DNA from: Flavobacterium agrisoli
GTDB lineage: Bacteria > Bacteroidota > Bacteroidia > Flavobacteriales > Flavobacteriaceae
DNA length: 64,000 nucleotides
NCBI RefSeq assembly: GCF_016522065.1
Contig: NZ_JAEHFV010000007.1
Coordinates: 62,001-126,000, forward strand
Direction: 5' to 3'
The notes beneath the pieces are model-generated. The model was given only the letters and a program-made list of their open reading frames with translations. It was not told the origin of the DNA and did no database searches. Positions within the stretch are counted from its first letter, which is position 1, and every line of letters begins with the position of its first letter. Below are positions 33,783-41,952 of this stretch, piece after piece. Both the position numbers and the translations under genes were made by a program.

Positions 33783-35951
33783 TTAAAATTTCAGGGTTAA
33801 ACCAACTAAAAAATTAATTCCAGCTTGCGGATAATAGTACGGGTACACATCCCACATATAACCGTTAGAAATATATTGTTTGTCTAAAAAATTATTCACC
33901 ATTCCGGTAATTACAATCGATTTGAAAACCGATTTTGGCTTAATTTCGTAGGAAACATTCAAATCGTTTACAAAATAATCGGCTAATTTAGCAGCTGGCA
34001 ATTCGATGTTATTCATGTACTGTTCGCCTACGTATTTTTGCAAAAGCGATAGGTATAAATTTTCAATCGGTTTAAAAACCAATACATTGCCTACAATTAC
34101 TTCGGGTGAATAGGCAATATCGGTTGTACCGTAATTTTGTCCGTCAACTGCTAAATCTACATTTTTATTACTACTTAAAGTAAAATTCGGACGCAAGGTA
34201 AATTTATCTAAAATAGCCCAAGTAGCATCTACTTCTAAACCTAAACGGTAACTTTTTTCGCTATTAGAGCGATACGGATTTCCAACATCGTCTAGAGTAC
34301 CCGTTAAAATCAATTGATCACGGTAACCCATATAATAAATGTTGGTATTAATTTGTACTTTCTCCGAATTTAATCGCCAACCCATTTCAAAATCATTTAA
34401 TTTTTCGGGTTTTGGATTTCCGCCTTCGTAATCCGTTCTGTTCGGTTCACGATTGGCACGAGCATACGAAAAATACAAATTATTGTAAGCGTTTATTGTC
34501 CAGGTTACACCCGCTTTTGGATTGAAGAAATGAAACGTATCATTTACCAAACCCGTTTCCCAACTATTGGCCTGATAGCTTACATTTCGATATTGCAAAT
34601 CGCCATAAAACCCAATTTGGTTGGACAATTGATAATTAACTTTCGCAAATAAATTTCCGTCATTTTTAGTCGAAAAATCATCGTAATAATGATCGCCTAA
34701 TTCCGATTGAGAAGCGTATCGCGCCCAAATTACTTTTCCGTAATGATCGCCTTCGTAACGGTTCCAGCCTCCTCCTAAAATTACACTTATATTTTCTGCA
34801 TTATAATTTGCCGAAAAAGTAGTACCATAAAAATCATTATCTAACCATTTTTGGCGAATTAAATCGGTTGTGGTAATGGCATCCACCGCATTCAAACCAT
34901 AATCGGCCATATCGGCATCTTCTTTGTAATTTTCGAAATAACCTTTCCCTTTGGTATAATGCAAAGCAAAATTAGAACTCCATTTATCCGACCAACTTTC
35001 GTTCCAATGCAATTGATAGTGATCTTGGTTGTAATTGTCGGTTTCATTGTCGTAGAAACGCGTATTTCCAAATTCATCTGTAAAAATTCCGGCCGAATTA
35101 AATTGACGATTTTCTTGTAAAGTTTCGGCATCTATTCCATTCCAGGATTGGTAGGTTTGTTGTGTTCCTCCAAAAACCAAAGCTTTGATTAACGTTGATT
35201 TTCCAACGTAGGTTCCTTGTAAAAAATACGATTTCAAATCAGAACTCGCTCTATCTACATAACCATCCGATTTTAAGGTAGACAAACGACCGGCTAATTC
35301 AAAATGGTCATTCAGCAGTCCAGTACTAAATTTCATGGTATTTTTGTTCGAATTAAAACTGCCGTACGAACTCGAGATTTCACCCGAAGCCTTGTAGGCA
35401 TAACTATCGGTCAACATATTCAAACTTGCTCCAAAAGCTCCTGATCCATTGGTCGACGTTCCTACTCCGCGTTGCAATTGCAAACTTTGTACCGACGAAG
35501 CAAAATCTGGCATATTTACCCAAAATGTTCCCTGACTTTCGGCATCGTTATACGGAATTCCGTTAATGGTGACATTCACTCGAGTGGCATCACTACCTCG
35601 TACGCGAATTCCGGTATAACCAAATCCATTTCCGGCATCCGAAGTGGTTACTACCGATGGTAAATAGTTCATTAAAACGGGAATATCCTGTCCTAAATTT
35701 CGATGCGCAATCTCGGTTTTGCTCATATTACTAAACGTAACCGGCGTTTTTGAAGTAACGCGAACAGCCGAAACCAAAACATCATCTAAATGATTTACGG
35801 TTAAAGTATCTTGCTTTTTTTCTTGAGCAATAGCAATAAGAGAACAGAATAAGGAAAGAAGAGAAAATAAAATTAATTGATTTTTTGCTCTTTTTGGCGT
35901 TTTTGCAATTGTGCAATTGTGCAACTTTACAAGTTTAAAAATAGTATTCAT
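33783..35951 (-). CDS. TonB-dependent receptor under TPP riboswitch control (predicted thiamine receptor)
   Basis: A 722-residue outer-membrane receptor: N-terminal charged stretch, hydrophobic signal segment (LILFSLLSLFCSLIAIAQ), plug with GIRVRGSDATRVNVTINGIP and LQRGVGTSTNGSGAFGASLN, and a long barrel ending in the aromatic VGLTLKF. A TPP riboswitch lies directly upstream, which in Bacteroidota marks the thiamine-regulated receptor called Omr1 in comparative studies. It therefore most likely imports thiamine or a phosphate ester. The start at 35951 is inside a small hairpin of the leader. Confidence 0.88.
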   Translation of the reverse strand: MNTIFKLVKLHNCTIAKTPKRAKNQLILFSLLSLFCSLIAIAQEKKQDTLTVNHLDDVLVSAVRVTSKTPVTFSNMSKTEIAHRNLGQDIPVLMNYLPSVVTTSDAGNGFGYTGIRVRGSDATRVNVTINGIPYNDAESQGTFWVNMPDFASSVQSLQLQRGVGTSTNGSGAFGASLNMLTDSYAYKASGEISSSYGSFNSNKNTMKFSTGLLNDHFELAGRLSTLKSDGYVDRASSDLKSYFLQGTYVGKSTLIKALVFGGTQQTYQSWNGIDAETLQENRQFNSAGIFTDEFGNTRFYDNETDNYNQDHYQLHWNESWSDKWSSNFALHYTKGKGYFENYKEDADMADYGLNAVDAITTTDLIRQKWLDNDFYGTTFSANYNAENISVILGGGWNRYEGDHYGKVIWARYASQSELGDHYYDDFSTKNDGNLFAKVNYQLSNQIGFYGDLQYRNVSYQANSWETGLVNDTFHFFNPKAGVTWTINAYNNLYFSYARANREPNRTDYEGGNPKPEKLNDFEMGWRLNSEKVQINTNIYYMGYRDQLILTGTLDDVGNPYRSNSEKSYRLGLEVDATWAILDKFTLRPNFTLSSNKNVDLAVDGQNYGTTDIAYSPEVIVGNVLVFKPIENLYLSLLQKYVGEQYMNNIELPAAKLADYFVNDLNVSYEIKPKSVFKSIVITGMVNNFLDKQYISNGYMWDVYPYYYPQAGINFLVGLTLKF

Positions 35952-36155
35952 CCGTAAAAAGGATTACGAATAAAAGGGGGAATTATTCTTTGGTTAAATT
36001 AAAAATGATGGTTTTATTTTAGAGAAAAATACTTTTCCTAAAATTTATTTCCCTTGGCAGCATTACCTGCCCAGGTTCGTTGGGTATAATCTCAGCTTCA
36101 TTCTGAACTTGTTTCAGAATCTGAAATAAATTCAGATTTAAGCACCCCTTTGAGA
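35950..36155 (-). promoter_or_regulatory. second TPP riboswitch and leader of the TonB receptor
   Basis: On the minus strand the THI blocks are GGGGTGC (36148-36142), GCTGAGA, ACCC, GAACCTG, GGTAATGCTGCC and AAGGGAA (about 36056-36049). The arm between GGGGTGC and GCTGAGA is enlarged and holds two hairpins, AATCTGAA/TTCAGATT and TTCTGAA/TTCAGAA. Downstream, ATTCGTAA (35971-35964) pairs with TTACGGAT (35957-35950), which takes in the first two bases of the start codon. CCCCTTT just before that hairpin (about 35980-35973) can pair with the aptamer's own AAAGGGG. The remaining gap to arfB (36191-36304) shows only AT-rich sequence. Confidence 0.9.
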
Positions 36156-36160
36156 CGCTG

Positions 36161-36190
36161 CAAAAGTACTTCTAAAAAATCAAAAAACAA
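36161..36190 (-). promoter_or_regulatory. promoter of the TPP-controlled TonB receptor
   Basis: Minus-strand TTG (complement at 36188-36190), 19-bp spacer and TACTTTTG (complement at 36161-36168) match the Bacteroidota consensus TTG-N17-23-TANNTTTG well. The predicted start, near 36155, is at the 5' edge of the aptamer. Confidence 0.6.
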
Positions 36191-36304
36191 TAAAAAAAAT
36201 CAGAAAGACTAAAACCTTATTTATAAAGAAACAAGAAGCAGGAATTGAGAAACAAAAACACTTATAATCAATTAATTGAATTCTATTTTTCTAACTTCTT
36301 TTCT

Positions 36305-36709
36305 CTAATCTAAATTCGGCTTTTTTCGATTGCTTTTTAAATCCGAATGAATTCTTTTGTCTTTGATTCTTTTTTTGATAACCGATTTAGGTACTTTGGT
36401 GGCTTTTCGGATTTTGGCCACTTTCAGTCCATTTTGAATTAGATCTAAAAATCGTTTGATTACCAATTCTTTGTTTTTAAACTGACTTCGAGCTTCATCG
36501 CAGTTTAAAATCAGTACATTTTCGGCGGTTAAACGATTGGAAATTTTTTCTTTTAAAAGCACTTTTTCTTCTAAAGTAAGTGCCTCCGAAGCCTCTACAT
36601 CAAAAGACAACACCACTTTAGAAGCCACTTTATTTACATTCTGACCTCCTGCACCACTGCTTCTTACAGCTTTAAATTGCAACTCGTTTAAAATTTGCTC
36701 CTTATTCAT
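36305..36709 (-). CDS. arfB: alternative ribosome-rescue factor ArfB (peptidyl-tRNA hydrolase)
   Basis: A 134-residue release-factor-like protein that frees stalled ribosomes. The catalytic GGQ motif lies in RSSGAGGQNVNKVASKV; the C-terminal basic tail (KVPKSVIKKRIKDKRIHSDL, then KSNRKKP) enters the empty mRNA channel. Its ATG overlaps the stop of the NadR-like/DUF4301 gene as TAATG, so it is translated from that operon. Length is normal for the family. Confidence 0.92.
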   Translation of the reverse strand: MNKEQILNELQFKAVRSSGAGGQNVNKVASKVVLSFDVEASEALTLEEKVLLKEKISNRLTAENVLILNCDEARSQFKNKELVIKRFLDLIQNGLKVAKIRKATKVPKSVIKKRIKDKRIHSDLKSNRKKPNLD

Positions 36710-38820
36710 TACAACAATTGATGCGGTTGTTTGAGTAAATCATTTACCGTTTTTACTGGATTAAAAGTTAGCAAGGGCACCGATACAAAAACGGTTAACC
36801 ATTTAGCCATGGCGCCATTCCATAATCCGGGTAATTCGTAACTTCTGTTTGGTTTTCCCTTTACACTTTTTTCTACTATGAATCCAGTATTTTTATCTAC
36901 AAATTGAGTCAAATCAAACTTTTCTCCTTTGTAATTTTTGATTCCGCATACCAAATCAACTGGATTAAAATGGCTGGCTTGTTGTGCAATTTTAGACTGA
37001 TTGACATCTTCCAAATCCATTTGTGAACTCTCGACAATTTGCAAAGAAATTTTCCCATTTTCATCTTGAACCCAAAAAGGACCACCTCCAGGTTCGCCTT
37101 CGTTTTTAACCATTCCGCAAACTCGAATAGGACAATTTAATTTTTTATGCAAAATGGCTTTCTTATCCTCTTCTGCTTTTTCTTCAAAATCAACTTCAAA
37201 AGATTCATTCAGGTTGTTTTTCAAAAAAAGCGCAATTTCATTGATTTTTTCAAGGGAAATTTCGGTTTCGAGCAATCGCAAATAGTCAAACACTGTTTCT
37301 TGTAATTTAACTAAAATTCCAGCTAACGCTTTTTTGTAAAGTGCCGTGGTTTCGATATGGTTTTGAATGACGTTGTCGATATTTTTTATAAATACAACAT
37401 CCGCATCCAAGGCATTCATGTTTTCTATTAAAGCGCCATGACCACCCGGTCTAAACCACAATTTTCCTTCCTCATCTCTAAAGGGTTCGTTTTGCAAATT
37501 AAACGCAATTGAATCCGTTTTTTTATTTTGATACGAATAGGAAACCCTAATTTGCGTATTGGCTTTCTTTTCAATTTCAGGCTTTACCGTTTTTACAATT
37601 TCTTCAAAAAGCGATTGGTGATTTTCAGAAACCGTAAAATGCAAATCGGATTGTTGGTGCGCACTGGCATAGGCCAAACATTCATATAAGTGCTCTTCGA
37701 TTGGAGTGGCTACATGCTCCGGATATTTATGAAAAGGCAACACCGCTTTGGGCTTGTTGGCATAATCAAAATCTTTGGATGTAAGCATCATTTTGATGAA
37801 ATAGTAATTTTTAAAATCGCTCGAAAAGGTGTCAAATTGAGGCATTTTCTTGCGAAGTTTTTTGTCGATGGCTTTGAAAAACGGAAATTTATCCATGCCG
37901 ATGATAAAAACAGGCAATTGTGTATCTTGAGTTCGATTAATATAAGCATTGATGCTTTCGTGATTTGGATCGAAATCGTTTAAAAAAGAAATCAAAAACT
38001 TAAACATTCTCGTTGCTGCACCCGAAGCGGGTACAAACTTCATGAGTTGCAGTTTTTCTTTTTTTGCATCAAAATATTGTGCTTTTTTTATAAGATTCGC
38101 TTCGGATAAGGCGATAATTCCGTTGCCTAAAGTAGCGGGTTTTATCAAATTAATTTTAGCAATGCCTTTTTTACAGGTTTCCAATTGAAAAATGATATTT
38201 TCAAACGGAATTCCGTGTTCGTAAATCTGAACAAATTCGTTCGACGAAAGCCCCAAAGCTTTTGCTCGTGTTAAATCGGCAATAATTTGCGTAGCCAATT
38301 TTAATCGCGTTTCCTTATCACCCGAAATGGTAATAAAGGGTTTGTTGTTTTGAATTAAACTTTCTTTAAAAACAGAAAAAACCGTTTCGCGACCCTCGGC
38401 AGTATCTCGAATATCATCTTTTTCCCAAGGCACATCGATATCGGTTAAAAACGTCAAATCGTATTCATTTTCGAGAGCCGCTTCGTTTAAAACCGGATCG
38501 CAAAAACCATAATACAATTCCGAAAATACTTTGGTAACCATCAAATTTGTATCGCAAAACAAATAATCATGGGCCAATTTTAGCTTTTCATTTTCCAGCT
38601 CTATTTGTCCGTAAGCAATGGGCAACAAATCATCGGCCACACAAATATGTCCGTTTTCTTCCCATTTTTGTTGCAAATAATCGCGGGCAAATTCGGGCAC
38701 CCACTCGGTTTTATAATGTGCTGCCAATTGTTGCGACAACGTAGTTTTACCGGTACTTTCGGGACCAAAAAGTGCTATTTTGATTATCGAAGTTTGCTGT
38801 TGTTTAAGTTTTTCTTCCAT
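36709..38820 (-). CDS. fusion of NadR-like P-loop kinase and DUF4301
   Basis: A 703-residue protein joining two domains. Residues 1 to about 185 resemble the ribosylnicotinamide-kinase part of NadR (AAA_28): Walker A GPESTGKT at 19-26, WVPEFARDYLQQKW, CDTNLMVTKVFSELYYG and FLTDIDVPWEKDDIRD. From about residue 188 to the end it is DUF4301, with FVPASGAATRMFKFL and RPGGHGALIENMNALDADVV, which look like the nucleotide loop and substrate loop of sugar-nucleotide pyrophosphorylases. It overlaps the PnuC-family gene upstream by 37 bp and arfB downstream by 1 bp. A kinase plus transferase acting on the imported vitamin is plausible but unproven. Confidence 0.8.
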   Translation of the reverse strand: MEEKLKQQQTSIIKIALFGPESTGKTTLSQQLAAHYKTEWVPEFARDYLQQKWEENGHICVADDLLPIAYGQIELENEKLKLAHDYLFCDTNLMVTKVFSELYYGFCDPVLNEAALENEYDLTFLTDIDVPWEKDDIRDTAEGRETVFSVFKESLIQNNKPFITISGDKETRLKLATQIIADLTRAKALGLSSNEFVQIYEHGIPFENIIFQLETCKKGIAKINLIKPATLGNGIIALSEANLIKKAQYFDAKKEKLQLMKFVPASGAATRMFKFLISFLNDFDPNHESINAYINRTQDTQLPVFIIGMDKFPFFKAIDKKLRKKMPQFDTFSSDFKNYYFIKMMLTSKDFDYANKPKAVLPFHKYPEHVATPIEEHLYECLAYASAHQQSDLHFTVSENHQSLFEEIVKTVKPEIEKKANTQIRVSYSYQNKKTDSIAFNLQNEPFRDEEGKLWFRPGGHGALIENMNALDADVVFIKNIDNVIQNHIETTALYKKALAGILVKLQETVFDYLRLLETEISLEKINEIALFLKNNLNESFEVDFEEKAEEDKKAILHKKLNCPIRVCGMVKNEGEPGGGPFWVQDENGKISLQIVESSQMDLEDVNQSKIAQQASHFNPVDLVCGIKNYKGEKFDLTQFVDKNTGFIVEKSVKGKPNRSYELPGLWNGAMAKWLTVFVSVPLLTFNPVKTVNDLLKQPHQLL

Positions 38821-39404
38821 TCTAAATAAGCTGAAATGGCTAAAATTGTCAAAATTATATATTGTGCGGAAATCATTCCTAATCCTCTATATGCGTAAAG
38901 TGGTACGACGATAATATCGCCTATGATCCATAATGTCCAGTTTTCGATTTTCTTTTTGGCCATAAACCACATGGCGGTAAAAAATAAGCCAGAAGCGAAA
39001 ATATCGATGTAATTATCAAAATGAATAGGATAATCAAAATACTTATAAATGCCGAAAACTACAAAAATTGTCAGCAGGAAAAAACCAATTCCGATTAATT
39101 TTTCGTTACTATTGGTTCTAGAAATAGGCAAATTCAGTTCTAATTCCGTTCCTTTTGACCAATAATACCAACCGTAAATACTCATAATCGAGTAGTAAAA
39201 ATTAATCAGCATATCACCCAAATAACCCGCTACAAAAAACAAATAGGTTGAAATAATCGTTGAAATTAATCCAACAGGATAAACTAAAATATTTTGTTTT
39301 TTGGCAAACCAAACACTTAAAACACCAAATACAAAGGCAATAAATTCTAAAATTATATGCCAATACGGAACTTTTTGATACGCCTCGATAAAAAAATCAA
39401 TCAT
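38784..39404 (-). CDS. PnuC/PnuT-family vitamin transporter
   Basis: A 206-residue membrane protein with about seven helices. The segments AFVFGVLSVWFAKKQNILVYPVGL, INFYYSIMSIYGWYYW (YGWYxW is the substrate-site signature of the family) and NWTLWIIGDIIVVPLYAYRG mark PnuC. Members import nicotinamide riboside (PnuC) or thiamine (PnuT); the next gene encodes a NadR-like kinase, which fits PnuC, while a TPP riboswitch and thiamine-type receptor lie 3 kb downstream, which fits PnuT. I cannot decide from the sequence. Overlaps the kinase fusion by 37 bp. Confidence 0.85.
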   Translation of the reverse strand: MIDFFIEAYQKVPYWHIILEFIAFVFGVLSVWFAKKQNILVYPVGLISTIISTYLFFVAGYLGDMLINFYYSIMSIYGWYYWSKGTELELNLPISRTNSNEKLIGIGFFLLTIFVVFGIYKYFDYPIHFDNYIDIFASGLFFTAMWFMAKKKIENWTLWIIGDIIVVPLYAYRGLGMISAQYIILTILAISAYLEWKKNLNNSKLR

Positions 39405-39415
39405 GAATGGGGGTA

Positions 39416-40156
39416 TTATAATTGGGATATCTCATCAAAAAAATGAGGATTATTTTCAAATGCGGTTCCTATAACGACTACATCAGCTCCTGCTTGATAG
39501 GCTTCTTGAATTTGTTGCAAAGTTACTATTCCGCCGCCAACAATTATAGGAATTTCAATATTGTTTGCTATTAATTGAATCATCGGCAACGGAATGGCGT
39601 TTTTGGCACCACTTCCGGCTTCAAGATACAGGAGTTTATTTCCTAACATTTCGCCTGCTTGTGCCGTTGCCAAAACCAAATCGAGTTTTTTGCGATCAAT
39701 TGGCTGGGTTTTGCTTACTCGTGCCACAGCGGTTTCGTTGCCACTTTCTATCAAAATATAACCGGTAGAAATGACTTCGAGTTTCGTTCTTTTCAAAATG
39801 GGAGCCGCCTGTACTTGGTATTCTATCAAATAATCTGGATTTCGACCCGAGAGTAACGATAAGAATAAAATAGCATCGGCATGAGCGGAAATTTGACTCG
39901 GATCACCTGGAAACAACACAATTGGAATGGTGAGTGTTGCCTTCAATTTTAAAATCAAATCATCTAAAATTTTATTTTCGACCAAACTTCCTCCGACCAA
40001 TAAATGAGTGGCAGGCGATTGTTGAATTTTGCCAATTAATTCCGTTACATTTTCCCATTTAATTTTGTCGGGATCAATCAAAATAGCCAAAAGTTTTTTG
40101 TTTTGCTGCTTGGCCTGGGTAATTTGTTTATAAATACTAGTAATCTGTTTGTGCAT
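39416..40156 (-). CDS. geranylgeranylglyceryl phosphate synthase-family protein
   Basis: A 246-residue TIM-barrel prenyltransferase of the PcrB/GGGPS family, which joins a polyprenyl diphosphate to glycerol-1-phosphate. Key pieces are LAILIDPDK, THLLVGGSLVENKILDDLI, YLEAGSGAKNAIP and IPIIVGGGIVTLQQIQEAYQ with ADVVVIGTAFENN. Bacteroidota members are of this group and their product is not fully known. It lies 11 bp upstream of the PnuC-family gene in the same direction. Confidence 0.88.
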   Translation of the reverse strand: MHKQITSIYKQITQAKQQNKKLLAILIDPDKIKWENVTELIGKIQQSPATHLLVGGSLVENKILDDLILKLKATLTIPIVLFPGDPSQISAHADAILFLSLLSGRNPDYLIEYQVQAAPILKRTKLEVISTGYILIESGNETAVARVSKTQPIDRKKLDLVLATAQAGEMLGNKLLYLEAGSGAKNAIPLPMIQLIANNIEIPIIVGGGIVTLQQIQEAYQAGADVVVIGTAFENNPHFFDEISQL

Positions 40157-40286
40157 AATAAGTAAAAGTAACCCTTTTTTATTTGGTTTTCAAGTTTTCA
40201 AGTTTTTACAAACCTTCTCTTTTATCTAGGAAAAAAATTCCATTTATAACCTGATAAATATCATGGATTTAGCTGCAAACAACCTT

Positions 40287-40294
40287 TAATTTTG
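40287..40294 (+). promoter_or_regulatory. -7 promoter box of the haemoglobin unit
   Basis: TAATTTTG matches TANNTTTG, 28 bp before the ATG at 40323. No good -33 element was found. Confidence 0.4.
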
Positions 40295-40322
40295 TATTAT
40301 AATAATTTTTAACCTTAGTATT

Positions 40323-40610
40323 ATGACACTTTATAACGCTGCTTTCGAAAAATTCAATCATAGTTTTATTAGTTCTGCCACCTTATCCATTTTAGTTCAA
40401 AGTTGTTTAGGTGGCGCTGCTGCCATGACTATTTTAGCTAATGGAACTTCCAAATTACAAATGATACAATTGGCTGTAGTTGTTTTGGCTTGTATTTTAG
40501 CAAATACTTCTATTTTAGCTCAGCTCAATCACAAATTAATTTTTAAATTTATAGGTTCTAGCATCATCATTAGTATTTTGCTTTTAGTAGCCAACCATTT
40601 TTTTATTTAA
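40323..40610 (+). CDS. small three-helix membrane protein
   Basis: A 95-residue protein with three hydrophobic stretches: SILVQSCLGGAAAMTILANG, LAVVVLACILANTSILAQ and FIGSSIIISILLLVANHFFI. No known motif is recognisable. It ends 5 bp before the truncated haemoglobin and shares its promoter, so a role in the same oxygen/nitric-oxide-related process is possible. Conserved flavobacterial neighbours would be needed to say more. Function unknown. Confidence 0.65.
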   Translation: MTLYNAAFEKFNHSFISSATLSILVQSCLGGAAAMTILANGTSKLQMIQLAVVVLACILANTSILAQLNHKLIFKFIGSSIIISILLLVANHFFI

Positions 40611-40615
40611 ATATA

Positions 40616-41011
40616 ATGAAGAAAAAAATTGAAAACCGAGACGACATTGCCCTTTTGGTTCATACGTTTTACGATGCTATTAGGCAAAACGAGGAAATCG
40701 GTTTTTATTTTAACGAAACCATTACCAATTGGCCCGAGCATTTAGAAAAACTAATTGATTTTTGGGAAATGAATCTTTTTGGAGGACGAAAATATACCGG
40801 AAATCCAATTGAAGCCCACAATCAAGTTGATGAAAAATTTGATCATTCGATTACACCCGAAACTTTCGGAATTTGGCTTAACATTTGGTTTGCTACTATC
40901 GACCGTCTTTTTGAAGGTGAAAATGCCGACACCTTAAAAAGAAGAGCCCGAAAAATGAATACCATGTTGTATTTGAATATTTTTCAGAATAGAAATTCGA
41001 ACAAAGCTTAA
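40616..41011 (+). CDS. group III truncated haemoglobin
   Basis: A 131-residue haem protein of the 2-on-2 globin group III, as in Campylobacter Ctb. LVHTFYDAIRQNEEIGFYFN is the A-B helix pair with the ligand-contacting B10 Tyr19; YTGNPIEAH holds the proximal His68, in the same context as YNGQPLKKH of Ctb; FGIWLNIWFATIDRLF is the G helix. Members bind oxygen or nitric oxide. It is convergent with the phosphopantetheinyl transferase; the two stops are only 3 bp apart and no terminator separates them. Confidence 0.9.
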   Translation: MKKKIENRDDIALLVHTFYDAIRQNEEIGFYFNETITNWPEHLEKLIDFWEMNLFGGRKYTGNPIEAHNQVDEKFDHSITPETFGIWLNIWFATIDRLFEGENADTLKRRARKMNTMLYLNIFQNRNSNKA

Positions 41012-41014
41012 GAT

Positions 41015-41647
41015 TTATAACACAAAAGCATACACCAATGTGCAATTTTCAATTTCGGAAAAATGTACTTTATAAGGTGTAGAAAAGTTATCAAAATGCA
41101 AAATAGCTGTGGTAACATTTTCAGACAATTGAAAGGAATTGACTTCGATGTGATCTTTGAAGCTAATTCCTTTTTCATTTCTAATTTTAAAAATGGCCTC
41201 TTTTGCCCCCCAAATCACCGTAAGCTTTTTGATGTATTCTTCGGTTTTTTTCGGAATTAAATACGCAAATTCTTTATCTACAAACTTATCGGCAATTCGT
41301 TGGATTTTGTCGCGTTGCAATTCAATGTCAATTCCGATAAAATCATCACTTATAATGAGTGCCGCAAATTGATGCGAATGCGTAATCGAAATATGCTTAT
41401 CACCATCTAAATAGGGTTTTCCAGAACTATCGTAATGCAAATCAAAATCGGTTAAATTGATTTCTTTGAGCAACATACGGACACTCAAAAAAGCCCGTTT
41501 GTGCAGTTCCGATTTCATATTATCAAACCGCAATTGGGTTTTGGGTTTCATTTCGACTTGCGACTCCAAATCGGTTAATGATTCGGTAATCTTCCAAATC
41601 AAAAGTTGCGTATGATCGTTGCACTGTATGGTTTGATATAATGGCAT
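41015..41647 (-). CDS. 4'-phosphopantetheinyl transferase (Sfp type)
   Basis: A 210-residue enzyme that arms acyl or peptidyl carrier proteins with phosphopantetheine. Motifs: SITHSHQFAALI, IGIDIELQRDKIQRIADKFV with the Mg-binding Asp-x-Glu, and VIWGAKEAIFKI (the WxxKEA signature). It is monodomain and somewhat shorter than Sfp (224). Its neighbours give no clue to the target; in flavobacteria, fatty-acid and flexirubin/aryl polyene carriers are candidates. Divergent from ahcY. Confidence 0.9.
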   Translation of the reverse strand: MPLYQTIQCNDHTQLLIWKITESLTDLESQVEMKPKTQLRFDNMKSELHKRAFLSVRMLLKEINLTDFDLHYDSSGKPYLDGDKHISITHSHQFAALIISDDFIGIDIELQRDKIQRIADKFVDKEFAYLIPKKTEEYIKKLTVIWGAKEAIFKIRNEKGISFKDHIEVNSFQLSENVTTAILHFDNFSTPYKVHFSEIENCTLVYAFVL

Positions 41648-41913
41648 TATCGGAATTAAAAATTATGCGTTAAAAGTTCCTGAACTCTTTGTTTTTATTA
41701 TGATAAACGACTAATTGTAATTTAGGTTTTCATTCAAAAATAAAATTTACAACTTTAAATCATTCGTTTGAAAATTAATTTTGGAGTATTGGATATACAA
41801 TCTTCAACAAGACCGCGTTTCAAATTAAAATTATTTCGTTAAAATTCAAAAGATTACAAAGTGAAACAAATCACAAATATCTTTGAAAGCTTTTTAAATC
41901 ATAAGTTATTACG

Positions 41914-41921
41914 TAAATTTG
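41914..41921 (+). promoter_or_regulatory. -7 promoter box of ahcY
   Basis: TAAATTTG fits TANNTTTG, 31 bp before the ahcY ATG. The remaining gap 41648-41913 (about 266 bp) between the divergent transferase and ahcY shows only AT-rich sequence; no riboswitch (SAH or SAM) pattern was recognised. Confidence 0.45.
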
Positions 41922-41952
41922 CAAAAATTTTACAACAACAAATATACTATAA

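Noticed and set aside
41648-41952. SAH or SAM riboswitch upstream of ahcY
   Set aside because: The gap is plain AT-rich DNA with no conserved riboswitch core that I can recognise.
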